This document shows positions 45,376 through 54,652 of a stretch of DNA of 64,000 bases, in pieces. The notes beneath the pieces are model-generated. The model was not told the DNA's origin, did not search any database, and saw only the letters and a program-made list of their open reading frames with translations. Position 1 is the first letter of the stretch. Every line of letters starts with the position of its first letter. Source of the DNA: an uncultured SAR86 cluster bacterium (GTDB lineage: Bacteria > Pseudomonadota > Gammaproteobacteria > Magnimaribacterales > D2472); NCBI GenBank assembly GCA_902583575.1, contig CACHWY010000003.1, positions 86,962-150,961 on the forward strand, written 5' to 3'. Both the position numbers and the translations under genes were made by a program.

Positions 45376-46221
45376 TTATTCTTTTCTTCCGCTTCTGTGA
45401 AGATTGCTTTTGTATTCTCTAATTCTTTGATAATCCTCCTCATCAACCTCAGCCCATCTTCTTTCTTGCTCTCTCTTTATTGATAAGTCTATATCTCTTT
45501 TTGGATCCTCTTTTTCTCTGCTTTCATAGTATTCTCTAATTTCCTTGTCTGTCATATCCTGGTCTCTTTTTTTAATATTTATTTTCTTTGGGTTGTCTGT
45601 TTGCTTAACTTCGCCCCAGTCAGAAAATATTTTATCTATCTCTATTTCAATGAACTCTGATATTTCTTTTTGGCTAATTTTACTTTTTCCGTATTGATCA
45701 TTTACTTCTTGTAAAATTGATAATGTTATACCTCCTATTAGTGAAAAACCCATTCCAAAGAATCTTACGATATTTAGTGGTGAGTGAAAAACACCTTCTT
45801 TTTTTGCTTGTTCGGGATGATTAACGCCAAGAGTTAGCAAATTATATCCTTTTACAAATTTTTTAAAGTCTTCTTTTTTTATAAATCCTTCTTTATCTGA
45901 ATCCCTTTTATAGATATTATTTTTTGCAACTTTATTTAGCGCAACACGTATTTTTGATTTTTCTTCCTCAATTTCATTTATCAATCTTGGAGAAGGATTC
46001 TTTAAAAAGCTGACGATATATCTATCTTTTTTTATTGTGTTGCAACTCCAACATAGGGTCTGGAGGTTAAACTCACTTAATGACAAGTCTCTTCTTCTCC
46101 GTCTTGGAATTATATGATCTGCACAAAGTCTATATTTTGATCCACATCTAAGACACTGTTTATCTCTTTGTCTAATTTTATTGCTTAGATTGATCCACTC
46201 TGGAGTTTCAAGAAAATCCAT
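45376..46221 (-). CDS. HNH endonuclease with central EF-hand-like loop (cassette cargo)
   Basis: 281 residues. The N-terminal HNH domain is clear: CLRCGSKYRLCADHIIPRR, then FNLQTLCWSCNTIKKDR, with two zinc CxxC knuckles and the catalytic His-Asn-His order. The middle has RDSDKEGFIKKEDFKKFV, which has the spacing of an EF-hand calcium loop (D-x-D-x-E-G-x-I-x-x-x-D). Near the C-terminus is a charged, helical tail. It is probably a defence nuclease, given the neighbouring cargo. Confidence 0.8.
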   Translation of the reverse strand: MDFLETPEWINLSNKIRQRDKQCLRCGSKYRLCADHIIPRRRRRDLSLSEFNLQTLCWSCNTIKKDRYIVSFLKNPSPRLINEIEEEKSKIRVALNKVAKNNIYKRDSDKEGFIKKEDFKKFVKGYNLLTLGVNHPEQAKKEGVFHSPLNIVRFFGMGFSLIGGITLSILQEVNDQYGKSKISQKEISEFIEIEIDKIFSDWGEVKQTDNPKKINIKKRDQDMTDKEIREYYESREKEDPKRDIDLSIKREQERRWAEVDEEDYQRIREYKSNLHRSGRKE

Positions 46222-46230
46222 TATTAAATT

Positions 46231-46398
46231 TTATAATTTAAAACCCTTAAATCTTTTAAGAAGTATGAAGACTATCACTGCTAAAAACATTCCTACAAGA
46301 GAATCAAACCATCCAACAGGTCTTACATTTGAAATGTAAAGATAAAAGACTGCAATAGAAAGTATTAAAGATATAAATGATTTTATGCTAATTTTCAT
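46231..46398 (-). CDS. 55-residue membrane protein (cassette cargo)
   Basis: Translation begins MKISIKSFISLILSIAVFYL, then SNVRPVGWFDSLVG, a second hydrophobic helix and a basic end KRFKGFKL. Two membrane helices in a hairpin are predicted. It lies 9 bases upstream of the HNH gene in the same direction. Such two-helix proteins often accompany nucleases, but the function is unknown. Confidence 0.65.
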   Translation of the reverse strand: MKISIKSFISLILSIAVFYLYISNVRPVGWFDSLVGMFLAVIVFILLKRFKGFKL

Positions 46399-46428
46399 AA
46401 GGATATTTTGCCATATGTACTTATGAAT

Positions 46429-46582
46429 GTCCTATTAATACACATAAGAGATTGCAACAAGTCATATCAACACCTTATGACTTCTGCTAACACGAAAAAA
46501 TAGGTGAAATTTTTAAGGTAGTTTTTACCGGGGTTAATTTTTGGTGATTTTTGAAACCCCCGCAGATTGCGGGATTAAAATG
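46429..46582. repeat. left-end module, copy 1
   Basis: 154 bases aligned without gaps to 48578-48731. It contains the inverted repeat AAGTCATA...TATGACTT with an 8-9-base spacer, then a hairpin CCCGCA-GAT-TGCGGG at 46559-46573, and ends near site I. No gene is seen inside. Confidence 0.85.
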
Positions 46583-46599
46583 AAAGACCGACTAAACTT

Positions 46600-46622
46600 A
46601 CTCCACCGTAACGGATTGTTCT
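46600..46622 (-). repeat. glmS-end site I
   Basis: Core ACTCCACCGTAACGGA. Minus strand reads S-V-T-V-E-TAA. Confidence 0.9.
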
Positions 46623-46635
46623 TATCCCAACCTAT

Positions 46636-46695
46636 ATTCTCTGCATTTTCTGCGGTGTTTGGAATAGTTAAGGTTTGGTTGCATGAATTACTCAT
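46636..46695. repeat. right-end module, copy 2
   Basis: Homologue of 45307-45366. Its last eight bases overlap the stop end of the HTH gene. Confidence 0.75.
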
Positions 46696-46957
46696 CAGTC
46701 TTCACAATTTTCTTATTATCTTCTATTAGTTTGTTAATTGAATCAGAAAGTATCATCACTTTACGACCTATTTTAAACTTTTCTAAAAAACCATATTCAA
46801 TATATTTTCTTACTTTAGAAGCTGAACAACCAAGCAAGATAGCTGCTTCTTTTATGTCATAAGCAGGTTTCATATTTTTATATTTTATTTCTTCACCAAT
46901 ACCGAGATGTTTCTCTATATTAGAGATTCTTGTTAATATCTCGTTCAGTTTATCCAT
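46688..46957 (-). CDS. helix-turn-helix protein (cassette cargo)
   Basis: 89 residues. An N-terminal coiled segment (MDKLNEILTRISNIEKHLGI) precedes an excisionase/MerR-like winged HTH: YDIKEAAILLGCSASKVRKY, then FLEKFKIGRKVMI. It could be a control protein for the restriction genes or an excisionase for the cassette; the second is attractive since no other mobility gene is visible, but unproven. Confidence 0.7.
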   Translation of the reverse strand: MDKLNEILTRISNIEKHLGIGEEIKYKNMKPAYDIKEAAILLGCSASKVRKYIEYGFLEKFKIGRKVMILSDSINKLIEDNKKIVKTDE

Positions 46958-46986
46958 AATTTACTTTATATTCCTTGGATACAAAA

Positions 46987-47739
46987 CTATAAACTTTCAT
47001 AATCGTCGAAGAGATCTTTGTAAGAGTCTGAACTAACTAGTCTTATCCCACCCCCATGATTATGTTTTTTTCCTCTCTTGTCTCCTGTGCGATATATTCC
47101 AAGTCTATTGTCATATCTTGCTTTGCCATCTTTTATTAATTTAATTAGATTACCAAAATTAAAATTCATATAGACTGTTCCTTCTATATATTTAAAATAT
47201 ACTTTTTCATTAATGGTTTTTTCTTCTGCTTTTACAACGAATGTGTTCTTAAGTTTTGAACTTGCTTCTTTTAGTGATTTAAATGACCAATAAACACTTT
47301 CATCAATAATATTTTCATCAAGATCACAGAGGATTATTTCAAGTCTTTCATTGGGTTCATTTATCCTTAATCTCATTTTGTATTTGTTATACACCACCGA
47401 CCACCTATGATAATAAATTGAGGTTCTAAATACCTTTAAATTTGGGAACTCAGTATCTTTTATACCCCAATTCTCCCTCATGTATTCATCACCTCCATGA
47501 GGATAGTCTGGTTTCCTTGTAAATAAACTAGAAGCGGACTTGGTGTGTTTGCGCTGACTTTTGCATTCCCAACCTTCAAAATCTGCATCTCTTAGGTTGT
47601 TCTCTTCAACGCCAAGCAAAGTTTCAAAAGTATTGCCAATTGCTCCGTCATTCTTTTTTGCAAAGGGTTTATCGCTTAAGACATAACCAAGCGATTTGAT
47701 TCTTTGAAATTCTCGTTTTGCTTTTTCTATGTCTGCCAT
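46987..47739 (-). CDS. MvaI/BcnI-family restriction endonuclease
   Basis: 250 residues. GNTFETLLGVEENNLRDADF followed by EGWECKSQR matches the MvaI/BcnI family core (E, D, E-x-K metal site). NHGGGIRLV at the end is the family histidine motif. Family members cut CCWGG or CCSGG as monomers. The exact target here is unknown. It lies downstream of its likely methyltransferase. Confidence 0.85.
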   Translation of the reverse strand: MADIEKAKREFQRIKSLGYVLSDKPFAKKNDGAIGNTFETLLGVEENNLRDADFEGWECKSQRKHTKSASSLFTRKPDYPHGGDEYMRENWGIKDTEFPNLKVFRTSIYYHRWSVVYNKYKMRLRINEPNERLEIILCDLDENIIDESVYWSFKSLKEASSKLKNTFVVKAEEKTINEKVYFKYIEGTVYMNFNFGNLIKLIKDGKARYDNRLGIYRTGDKRGKKHNHGGGIRLVSSDSYKDLFDDYESL

Positions 47740-47775
47740 ATAAGAAATATGACATAAATGATTCTATAAAACTAT

Positions 47776-48525
47776 CTATTTACTTAAAAGATCATTTGTC
47801 TTTTTAAGTCTTTCTTCTGCTATTTCTATATACCGTTGACTTATTTCGCTTCCAATGAATTTTCTATTTAATTGCTTAGCAACAACTGCGGTTGTTCCAG
47901 TACCCATAAAAGGATCATAGATGATGTCATCTTCTTTAGAAAAGTTTTCAAGTATGGTTGATACGAGTTCTTCAGGAAAAACTGCTCCGTGATTCTCTCC
48001 TCCGACTTTTTTTCCTCTTTTTATCAACCACAAATCATCAAGTGTTCCTCTTTTAAATTCTCCTCTCTTTCTAAATTGCCTGCTTATCGGATAGTCCTTC
48101 TCAAAAACAAGTATTAACTCAGTTCTTCTATTAAGAACTTGTTGTTGCATTGCTGGTTGACCATTTCCCTTATCCCATACAATTATCTCTTTTAGGTTCT
48201 CAGAAAACTCACCTATCATTTTAAAAATTGATCTTTTACTACCAGTAACAATTTGAATATTATAGAAAATTAAATCGGATACTCTTAGGAGTTCCTTTAA
48301 TACATTTGTGTGAAATTCATTGTATTCATCGATTGGTAGGTTATCGCTGAATTCAGTATATTTTGTACTTATTTCTTTAACGATTTGTCTTGAGCAGTAT
48401 TTCCCATTTCTAATCCTTAGATTCATGTTGTATGGGGGAGAGGTTATAACAACATCAACTGAATCATCTTTCATCTTTTTTAATGTTGAAAGGCAATCTT
48501 CTTTATAAATTTTGTTTAATTTCAT
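47776..48525 (-). CDS. beta-class DNA methyltransferase
   Basis: 249 residues. Catalytic motif VVITSPPYNMNL lies N-terminal and the SAM motif DPFMGTGTTAVVAKQLNRKF lies C-terminal, the beta arrangement. SPPY suggests N4-cytosine methylation, which fits an MvaI/BcnI partner. It begins the RM operon after about 50 bases of spacer beyond the left-end module. Confidence 0.9.
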   Translation of the reverse strand: MKLNKIYKEDCLSTLKKMKDDSVDVVITSPPYNMNLRIRNGKYCSRQIVKEISTKYTEFSDNLPIDEYNEFHTNVLKELLRVSDLIFYNIQIVTGSKRSIFKMIGEFSENLKEIIVWDKGNGQPAMQQQVLNRRTELILVFEKDYPISRQFRKRGEFKRGTLDDLWLIKRGKKVGGENHGAVFPEELVSTILENFSKEDDIIYDPFMGTGTTAVVAKQLNRKFIGSEISQRYIEIAEERLKKTNDLLSK

Positions 48526-48577
48526 CGATTTAATTATAACTTGTGATTATTGAAATTTCCAGGCAATTAACTTAATT

Positions 48578-48731
48578 GTCTTATCAACACACATAAGAAA
48601 CCGCAACAAGTCATATCAACTCCTTATGACTTCCGCTAACAAGAAAAAATAGGTGAAATTTTTAGTCTAGTTTCTAACGGAATTAATTTTTGATGATTTT
48701 TGAAACCCCCGCAGATTGCGGGATTAAAATA
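48578..48731. repeat. left-end module, copy 2
   Basis: Homologue of 46429-46582, directly downstream of the glmS stop. It holds the AAGTCATA...TATGACTT inverted repeat and the CCCGCA-GAT-TGCGGG hairpin (48708-48722). The hairpin is in the place of a glmS terminator, but on the minus strand it is followed by GGTTTC rather than a clean T run, so terminator activity is uncertain. Confidence 0.85.
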
Positions 48732-48746
48732 AGGGTTGGGTTAAGA

Positions 48747-50573
48747 CTACTCTACTGTGACTGACTTAGCAAGATTTCTTGGTTGATCAATATCGGTGCC
48801 CCTTAAAAGGGCAACCTCATAAGAAAGAATTTGAAGCGGAATGGTGTAAATAATTGGAGTTAAAAGAAAATCACATTTAGGCATATTAATAACCTGTCCT
48901 GATTTTAAATCCATTGTGATAGAAGGATCAGCAAAAACATACAGGGTGCCGCCTCTAGCCTTTACTTCTTCGAGATTTGAAACAAGCTTTTCAGCTATTT
49001 CGCTCTCTGGAGCTAATGCAATAACTGGCATTTCTTCATCAATTAATGCCAAAGGCCCATGCTTTAACTCGCCGGCCGGATAAGCTTCAGCATGAATATA
49101 AGAGATTTCTTTAAGCTTAAGAGCGCCTTCTTTTGCAATAGGATAGAAGATACCTCTTCCTAAAAATAAAGCATTATCTTTGCTTGCTATTTCAGGGGCT
49201 ATCTCAAGAATTTTATCTTTTAATTTTAAGGTCTCATTTACAGTATCGGATAACGATCTCATTGCTGTAATAACACGAGTCCTTAATTTCGGGTTTTTAT
49301 CCCTACTCTTTGCAAGCGCAAGAGAAAGCAACATTAATGCAGCTAGTTGAGTGGTAAATGCTTTAGTTGAAGCAACGCCTATCTCAGGGCCAGCATTAGT
49401 AAAAATGGAATAGTCAGATTCTCTTGCTAAAGAGCTAGTCGGTACATTGCAAATTGTTAGCGTTGATAAATAATCTTTTTCTTTTGCGTATCTTAATGCA
49501 GCTAGCGTGTCTGCTGTTTCTCCTGACTGGGATATTGTTACCAATAAAGAATCTTCGTCGACATGGGGATTTCTATATCTATATTCTGAAGCATAATCAA
49601 TCTGGGTTGGCAGCTCTGCGATAGCAGAAAACCAGTTTGCAGCAACCCTTCCTGCATGCAAGCTAGTTCCACAAGCAACAATTTGGATTCTTTTTACTTT
49701 TTCAAATATTTCAGATGACCCTATGCCGAAGATATTATCCAATACATCATCGCCACCAACCCTGCCATCGATAGTATTTAGAATTGCATCAGGCTGCTCA
49801 TATATTTCTTTTTCCATAAAATGTCTGTATTCACCTTTAGAGGTTGCCTGACTAGAAATATCAATTTGAGAAATCTCTCTTTCAACTTTATTTTTTGACT
49901 GATCATAGATTGTAAATTCTTCAGATGAGAGCTCTGCCACATCCCCATCTTCTAAAAAAATAAATTCATTTGTCAGCTGCGCTATAGCAAGAGGATCTGA
50001 TGCAGCCAAGAACTCATCAGTCCCTATTCCAATTAGTAGTGGTGATTTATTTCTTGCAATAATTATATTTTTATCATCTTCTTTATCTATTGCTGCAATT
50101 GCATAAGCGCCATCAAGCTTTTCTTTAGTTAAATACATTGAGTCCAGCATTGAGTTGCCCTTGGCTAAAAAATGCTCAAGCATATGGGCTATCAATTCTG
50201 AGTCTGTTTGAGAAGAAAAATTGTAGCCCTCCTTTTTTAAAAATTCTTTTAAATCTAGATAGTTTTCAATAATTCCATTGTGAACGATGTAGACTCTTTC
50301 ATTTGACTTATGAGGATGAGCATTTTCTTCTGATGGTTCTCCATGGGTTGCCCATCTAGTATGAGCAATCCCCAGCTTGCTTTTTGGCTTTTCAGAGATC
50401 ATCTTTTCTTCTAGTAATTTTACTTTTCCTAAAGTTCTTAAGTGGGCTATTTGATCATTCTGATGAAGCGCGATCCCAGCAGAGTCATAGCCTCGATACT
50501 CCATTTTATGCAGCCCCTGAACAAGAAGCTTTCCTACATTTCTGTTAGAAGCAGCAGCTATAATTCCACACAT
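48747..50573 (-). CDS. glmS: glutamine-fructose-6-phosphate aminotransferase GlmS
   Basis: Makes glucosamine-6-phosphate for peptidoglycan and LPS. N-terminal glutaminase domain starts at the catalytic cysteine (MCGIIAAASNRN) and includes AHTRWATHG. Two SIS domains follow (ACGTSLHAGRVAANW; SQSGETADTLAALR). The C-terminus is DQPRNLAKSVTVE, the conserved end also recognised by Tn7-type elements. 608 aa, full length. Its 3' end is site J of the cassette array. It lies two bases downstream of glmU. Confidence 0.97.
   Translation of the reverse strand: MCGIIAAASNRNVGKLLVQGLHKMEYRGYDSAGIALHQNDQIAHLRTLGKVKLLEEKMISEKPKSKLGIAHTRWATHGEPSEENAHPHKSNERVYIVHNGIIENYLDLKEFLKKEGYNFSSQTDSELIAHMLEHFLAKGNSMLDSMYLTKEKLDGAYAIAAIDKEDDKNIIIARNKSPLLIGIGTDEFLAASDPLAIAQLTNEFIFLEDGDVAELSSEEFTIYDQSKNKVEREISQIDISSQATSKGEYRHFMEKEIYEQPDAILNTIDGRVGGDDVLDNIFGIGSSEIFEKVKRIQIVACGTSLHAGRVAANWFSAIAELPTQIDYASEYRYRNPHVDEDSLLVTISQSGETADTLAALRYAKEKDYLSTLTICNVPTSSLARESDYSIFTNAGPEIGVASTKAFTTQLAALMLLSLALAKSRDKNPKLRTRVITAMRSLSDTVNETLKLKDKILEIAPEIASKDNALFLGRGIFYPIAKEGALKLKEISYIHAEAYPAGELKHGPLALIDEEMPVIALAPESEIAEKLVSNLEEVKARGGTLYVFADPSITMDLKSGQVINMPKCDFLLTPIIYTIPLQILSYEVALLRGTDIDQPRNLAKSVTVE
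48749..48771 (-). repeat. glmS-end site J (functional glmS 3' end)
   Basis: Core ACTCTACTGTGACTGA. Minus strand reads A-K-S-V-T-V-E-TAG within intact glmS, so this is the copy under selection at present. Confidence 0.95.
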
Positions 50574-50575
50574 CT

Positions 50576-51931
50576 TTAGTCCTTCTTCTTAGACCAGTTT
50601 TCTTTATTGTCTTGTTTGGCTCTGCCAACACCAAGAGCATCATCAGGTACATCTTTTGTAATAACTGATCCTGCTGCAACATATGCATTCGACCCAATTG
50701 TAACTGGCGCTACTAACGAAGAATTGGTTCCAATGAAGCTTTTATCGCCTATCTTGGTTGCATGCTTGTCTTTACCATCATAGTTACACGTGATTGTTCC
50801 TGCTCCAATATTTGAGTTTTCACCAATCTCAGAATCACCCAAATATGCTAAGTGGTTTGCCTTTGAGTGCTTGCCTACTGTTGTCTTTTTAGTTTCAACA
50901 AAATTGCCTATTCTTGCCCCATCATCAATATGACTTCCCTCTCTAAGGCGAGCATATGGACCAATTGAGCAACCTTTCCCTACTTTAGACGAGACTAAAT
51001 GAGAAAATGCCTCAATAGATGAGCCATCTCCAATCTCCACATCTTTAAGAATACTATTTGGGCCAATAACAACATTGTCTCCTAGTGTTATTTTTCCATC
51101 TAAAATTACATTTACATCTATAACACAATCTTTTCCAACAGATATCTCACCTCTAACATCAACCCTAGACGGGTCTGATAGGGTTACGCCCATTTCTAAT
51201 AATTCTTTTGCTTTCATTTTTCTATAAATTTGCTCTAACTCTGCTAACTCTGCTTTAGTATTTGCGCCCTTAACTTCGTCATTCGGCACAACACATGTTT
51301 TAATTTTAAACCCTTTTGCATTAATTATAGAAACTATATCTGTTAAATAGTATTCTTTAGCTGCATTATTATTTTTTACTTCATTTATTGCTTCCTCTAA
51401 GAGCTTTTTATTACAGCATAAAATCCCAGTAAAGATTTCATTAATTAGCTTATCTTCATTAGAAGCATCTTTTTCTTCAACTATTGCTTCTGCTAGACCA
51501 TCTGAATCCTTTTTTACTCTTCCATAACCAGTTGGATTGTCCATAAGGGTTGTTAAAATTGTTAGGCTGTCTATGGTCGAGGTAATTAAATTTTCTAAAG
51601 TATTTTTTTGAATTAGTGGGACATCTCCGTATAGAACAAGAACTTTGGATTCAGCTGATATTGTGTTTAATGAAGATTTGACTGCATCAGCAGTCCCAAT
51701 TGCTTCTTTTTGTTCGCTTATATTGGTTTTGCCATTAAAAGAATTAGTTTCTTTTATTATTGACTCTTTTTCATAGCCAACCACAAACGTCGCCTCATCT
51801 GATATGTCTTGAACGGTTTCATAAATTCTTTTAAGCATAGAGTGTCCGCCAACTGGCTGAAGAGATTTTGCTTTAGATGAAAGCATTCTTGAGCCCTCGC
51901 CCGCAGCTAATATTACAGTATGAATTTTCAC
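50576..51931 (-). CDS. glmU: bifunctional UDP-N-acetylglucosamine pyrophosphorylase GlmU
   Basis: 451 residues. N-terminal uridyltransferase: LAAGEGSRMLSSKAKSLQPV, and YGDVPLI. C-terminal left-handed beta-helix acetyltransferase shown by hexapeptide repeats (GKDCVIDVNVILDGKITLGD) and the acetyl-CoA motif NSNIGAGTITCNYDG. It supplies UDP-GlcNAc from the product of GlmS (after GlmM). Confidence 0.96.
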   Translation of the reverse strand: MKIHTVILAAGEGSRMLSSKAKSLQPVGGHSMLKRIYETVQDISDEATFVVGYEKESIIKETNSFNGKTNISEQKEAIGTADAVKSSLNTISAESKVLVLYGDVPLIQKNTLENLITSTIDSLTILTTLMDNPTGYGRVKKDSDGLAEAIVEEKDASNEDKLINEIFTGILCCNKKLLEEAINEVKNNNAAKEYYLTDIVSIINAKGFKIKTCVVPNDEVKGANTKAELAELEQIYRKMKAKELLEMGVTLSDPSRVDVRGEISVGKDCVIDVNVILDGKITLGDNVVIGPNSILKDVEIGDGSSIEAFSHLVSSKVGKGCSIGPYARLREGSHIDDGARIGNFVETKKTTVGKHSKANHLAYLGDSEIGENSNIGAGTITCNYDGKDKHATKIGDKSFIGTNSSLVAPVTIGSNAYVAAGSVITKDVPDDALGVGRAKQDNKENWSKKKD

Positions 51932-51955
51932 AATAAATAAGGCTAAATAGATACC

Positions 51956-52369
51956 TTACTGTTTTTTACGGAGTTTTTGAATAGTTTTAAGTCTTGCTAC
52001 TGCTTCGGCTAGCTGAGCGGATGCTTTAGCATAATCGAGTGTGGCATCTTTATTTGCTAATTCTTGCTCTGCTATTTCTTTTGCCTTTATTGCCTCAGAC
52101 TCATCAAGGCTATCTGCTCTTTCTGCTGTATCTGATAAAACAGTAACTAAATCAGGCTGCACCTCTAAAAATCCGCCTGAACAAAAAAACGCTTCTTCTT
52201 CTGATCCGTTTTGAACTCTAACTGGACCAGCAGCCAAACCTGTTAAAAGTGGTGTATGTCCTGGCGCTATGCCTAGCTCGCCAAGTGTTCCGGTGGCATA
52301 GACCATAGTTGCTTCACCAGAATAAATCTCTTCGCTTGACGAAACTATATTAATTTTAATAGTGCTCAT
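51956..52369 (-). CDS. atpC: ATP synthase epsilon subunit
   Basis: 137 residues. N-terminal beta-sandwich (GTLGELGIAPGHTPLLTGL) and C-terminal helical hairpin (AIKAKEIAEQELANKD). It is part of the F1 central stalk and an inhibitor of hydrolysis. Last gene of the atp operon. Confidence 0.95.
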   Translation of the reverse strand: MSTIKINIVSSSEEIYSGEATMVYATGTLGELGIAPGHTPLLTGLAAGPVRVQNGSEEEAFFCSGGFLEVQPDLVTVLSDTAERADSLDESEAIKAKEIAEQELANKDATLDYAKASAQLAEAVARLKTIQKLRKKQ

Positions 52370-52371
52370 TG

Positions 52372-54644
<2,273 letters not shown>

Positions 54645-54652
54645 TATTTAAA

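Larger units (their letters stand above)
45271..46599 (-). mobile_element. cassette H-I (HNH nuclease)
   Basis: Terminal inverted repeat: the 21 bases 45289-45309 match the complement of 46579-46599 at 20 of 21 positions, abutting site I directly. Right-end module 45307-45366 and left-end module 46429-46582 are homologous to those of cassette I-J, but the cargo differs. Confidence 0.85.
46600..48748 (-). mobile_element. cassette I-J (MvaI/BcnI-like restriction-modification)
   Basis: Unit nearest glmS. Terminal inverted repeat: TCTTATCCCAACC at 46620-46632 against the complement of 48734-48746, 12 of 13 matching. End modules are shared with cassette H-I. Confidence 0.85.
36256..48771 (-). mobile_element. 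glmS-end cassette array (genomic island of nine cassettes)
   Basis: Seen: ten copies of the glmS 3'-terminal sequence, all in the same orientation, at 36256, 36776, 37145, 42375, 43038, 43507, 43755, 45271, 46600 and 48749 (the last is the end of glmS itself). Each interval holds one to three genes. On the minus strand each copy encodes S/F-V-T-V-E then a stop. Eight of nine intervals have a private inverted repeat just inside the two bounding sites. Inferred: repeated site-specific insertion of small mobile units into the glmS end, each regenerating the GlmS C-terminus. No integrase, transposase or Tn7 tns gene was seen. Confidence 0.85.

Noticed and set aside
48708-48722. Rho-independent terminator of glmS
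   Set aside because: The hairpin is good but no T run follows it on the glmS transcript strand; its duplicate at 46559-46573 suggests it belongs to the cassette end.
36256-48771. Class 1-type integron attC sites: several cores contain ATTCAAC and GTTGAAT, which fit RYYYAAC and GTTRRRY
   Set aside because: The match follows from codons for Val-Glu-stop and is lost in copies C, I and J. There is no intI gene and the conserved part is in the centre, not at the ends of the palindromes.
36256-48771. Tn7 or Tn7-like transposon at attTn7
   Set aside because: No tnsABCDE, tniQ or Tn7 end repeats were seen, and Tn7 insertion does not duplicate glmS codons.
36256-48771. Ordinary target-site duplications from transposition
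   Set aside because: Copies differ at third codon positions, whereas duplications from one event start identical. The differences suggest separate origins.
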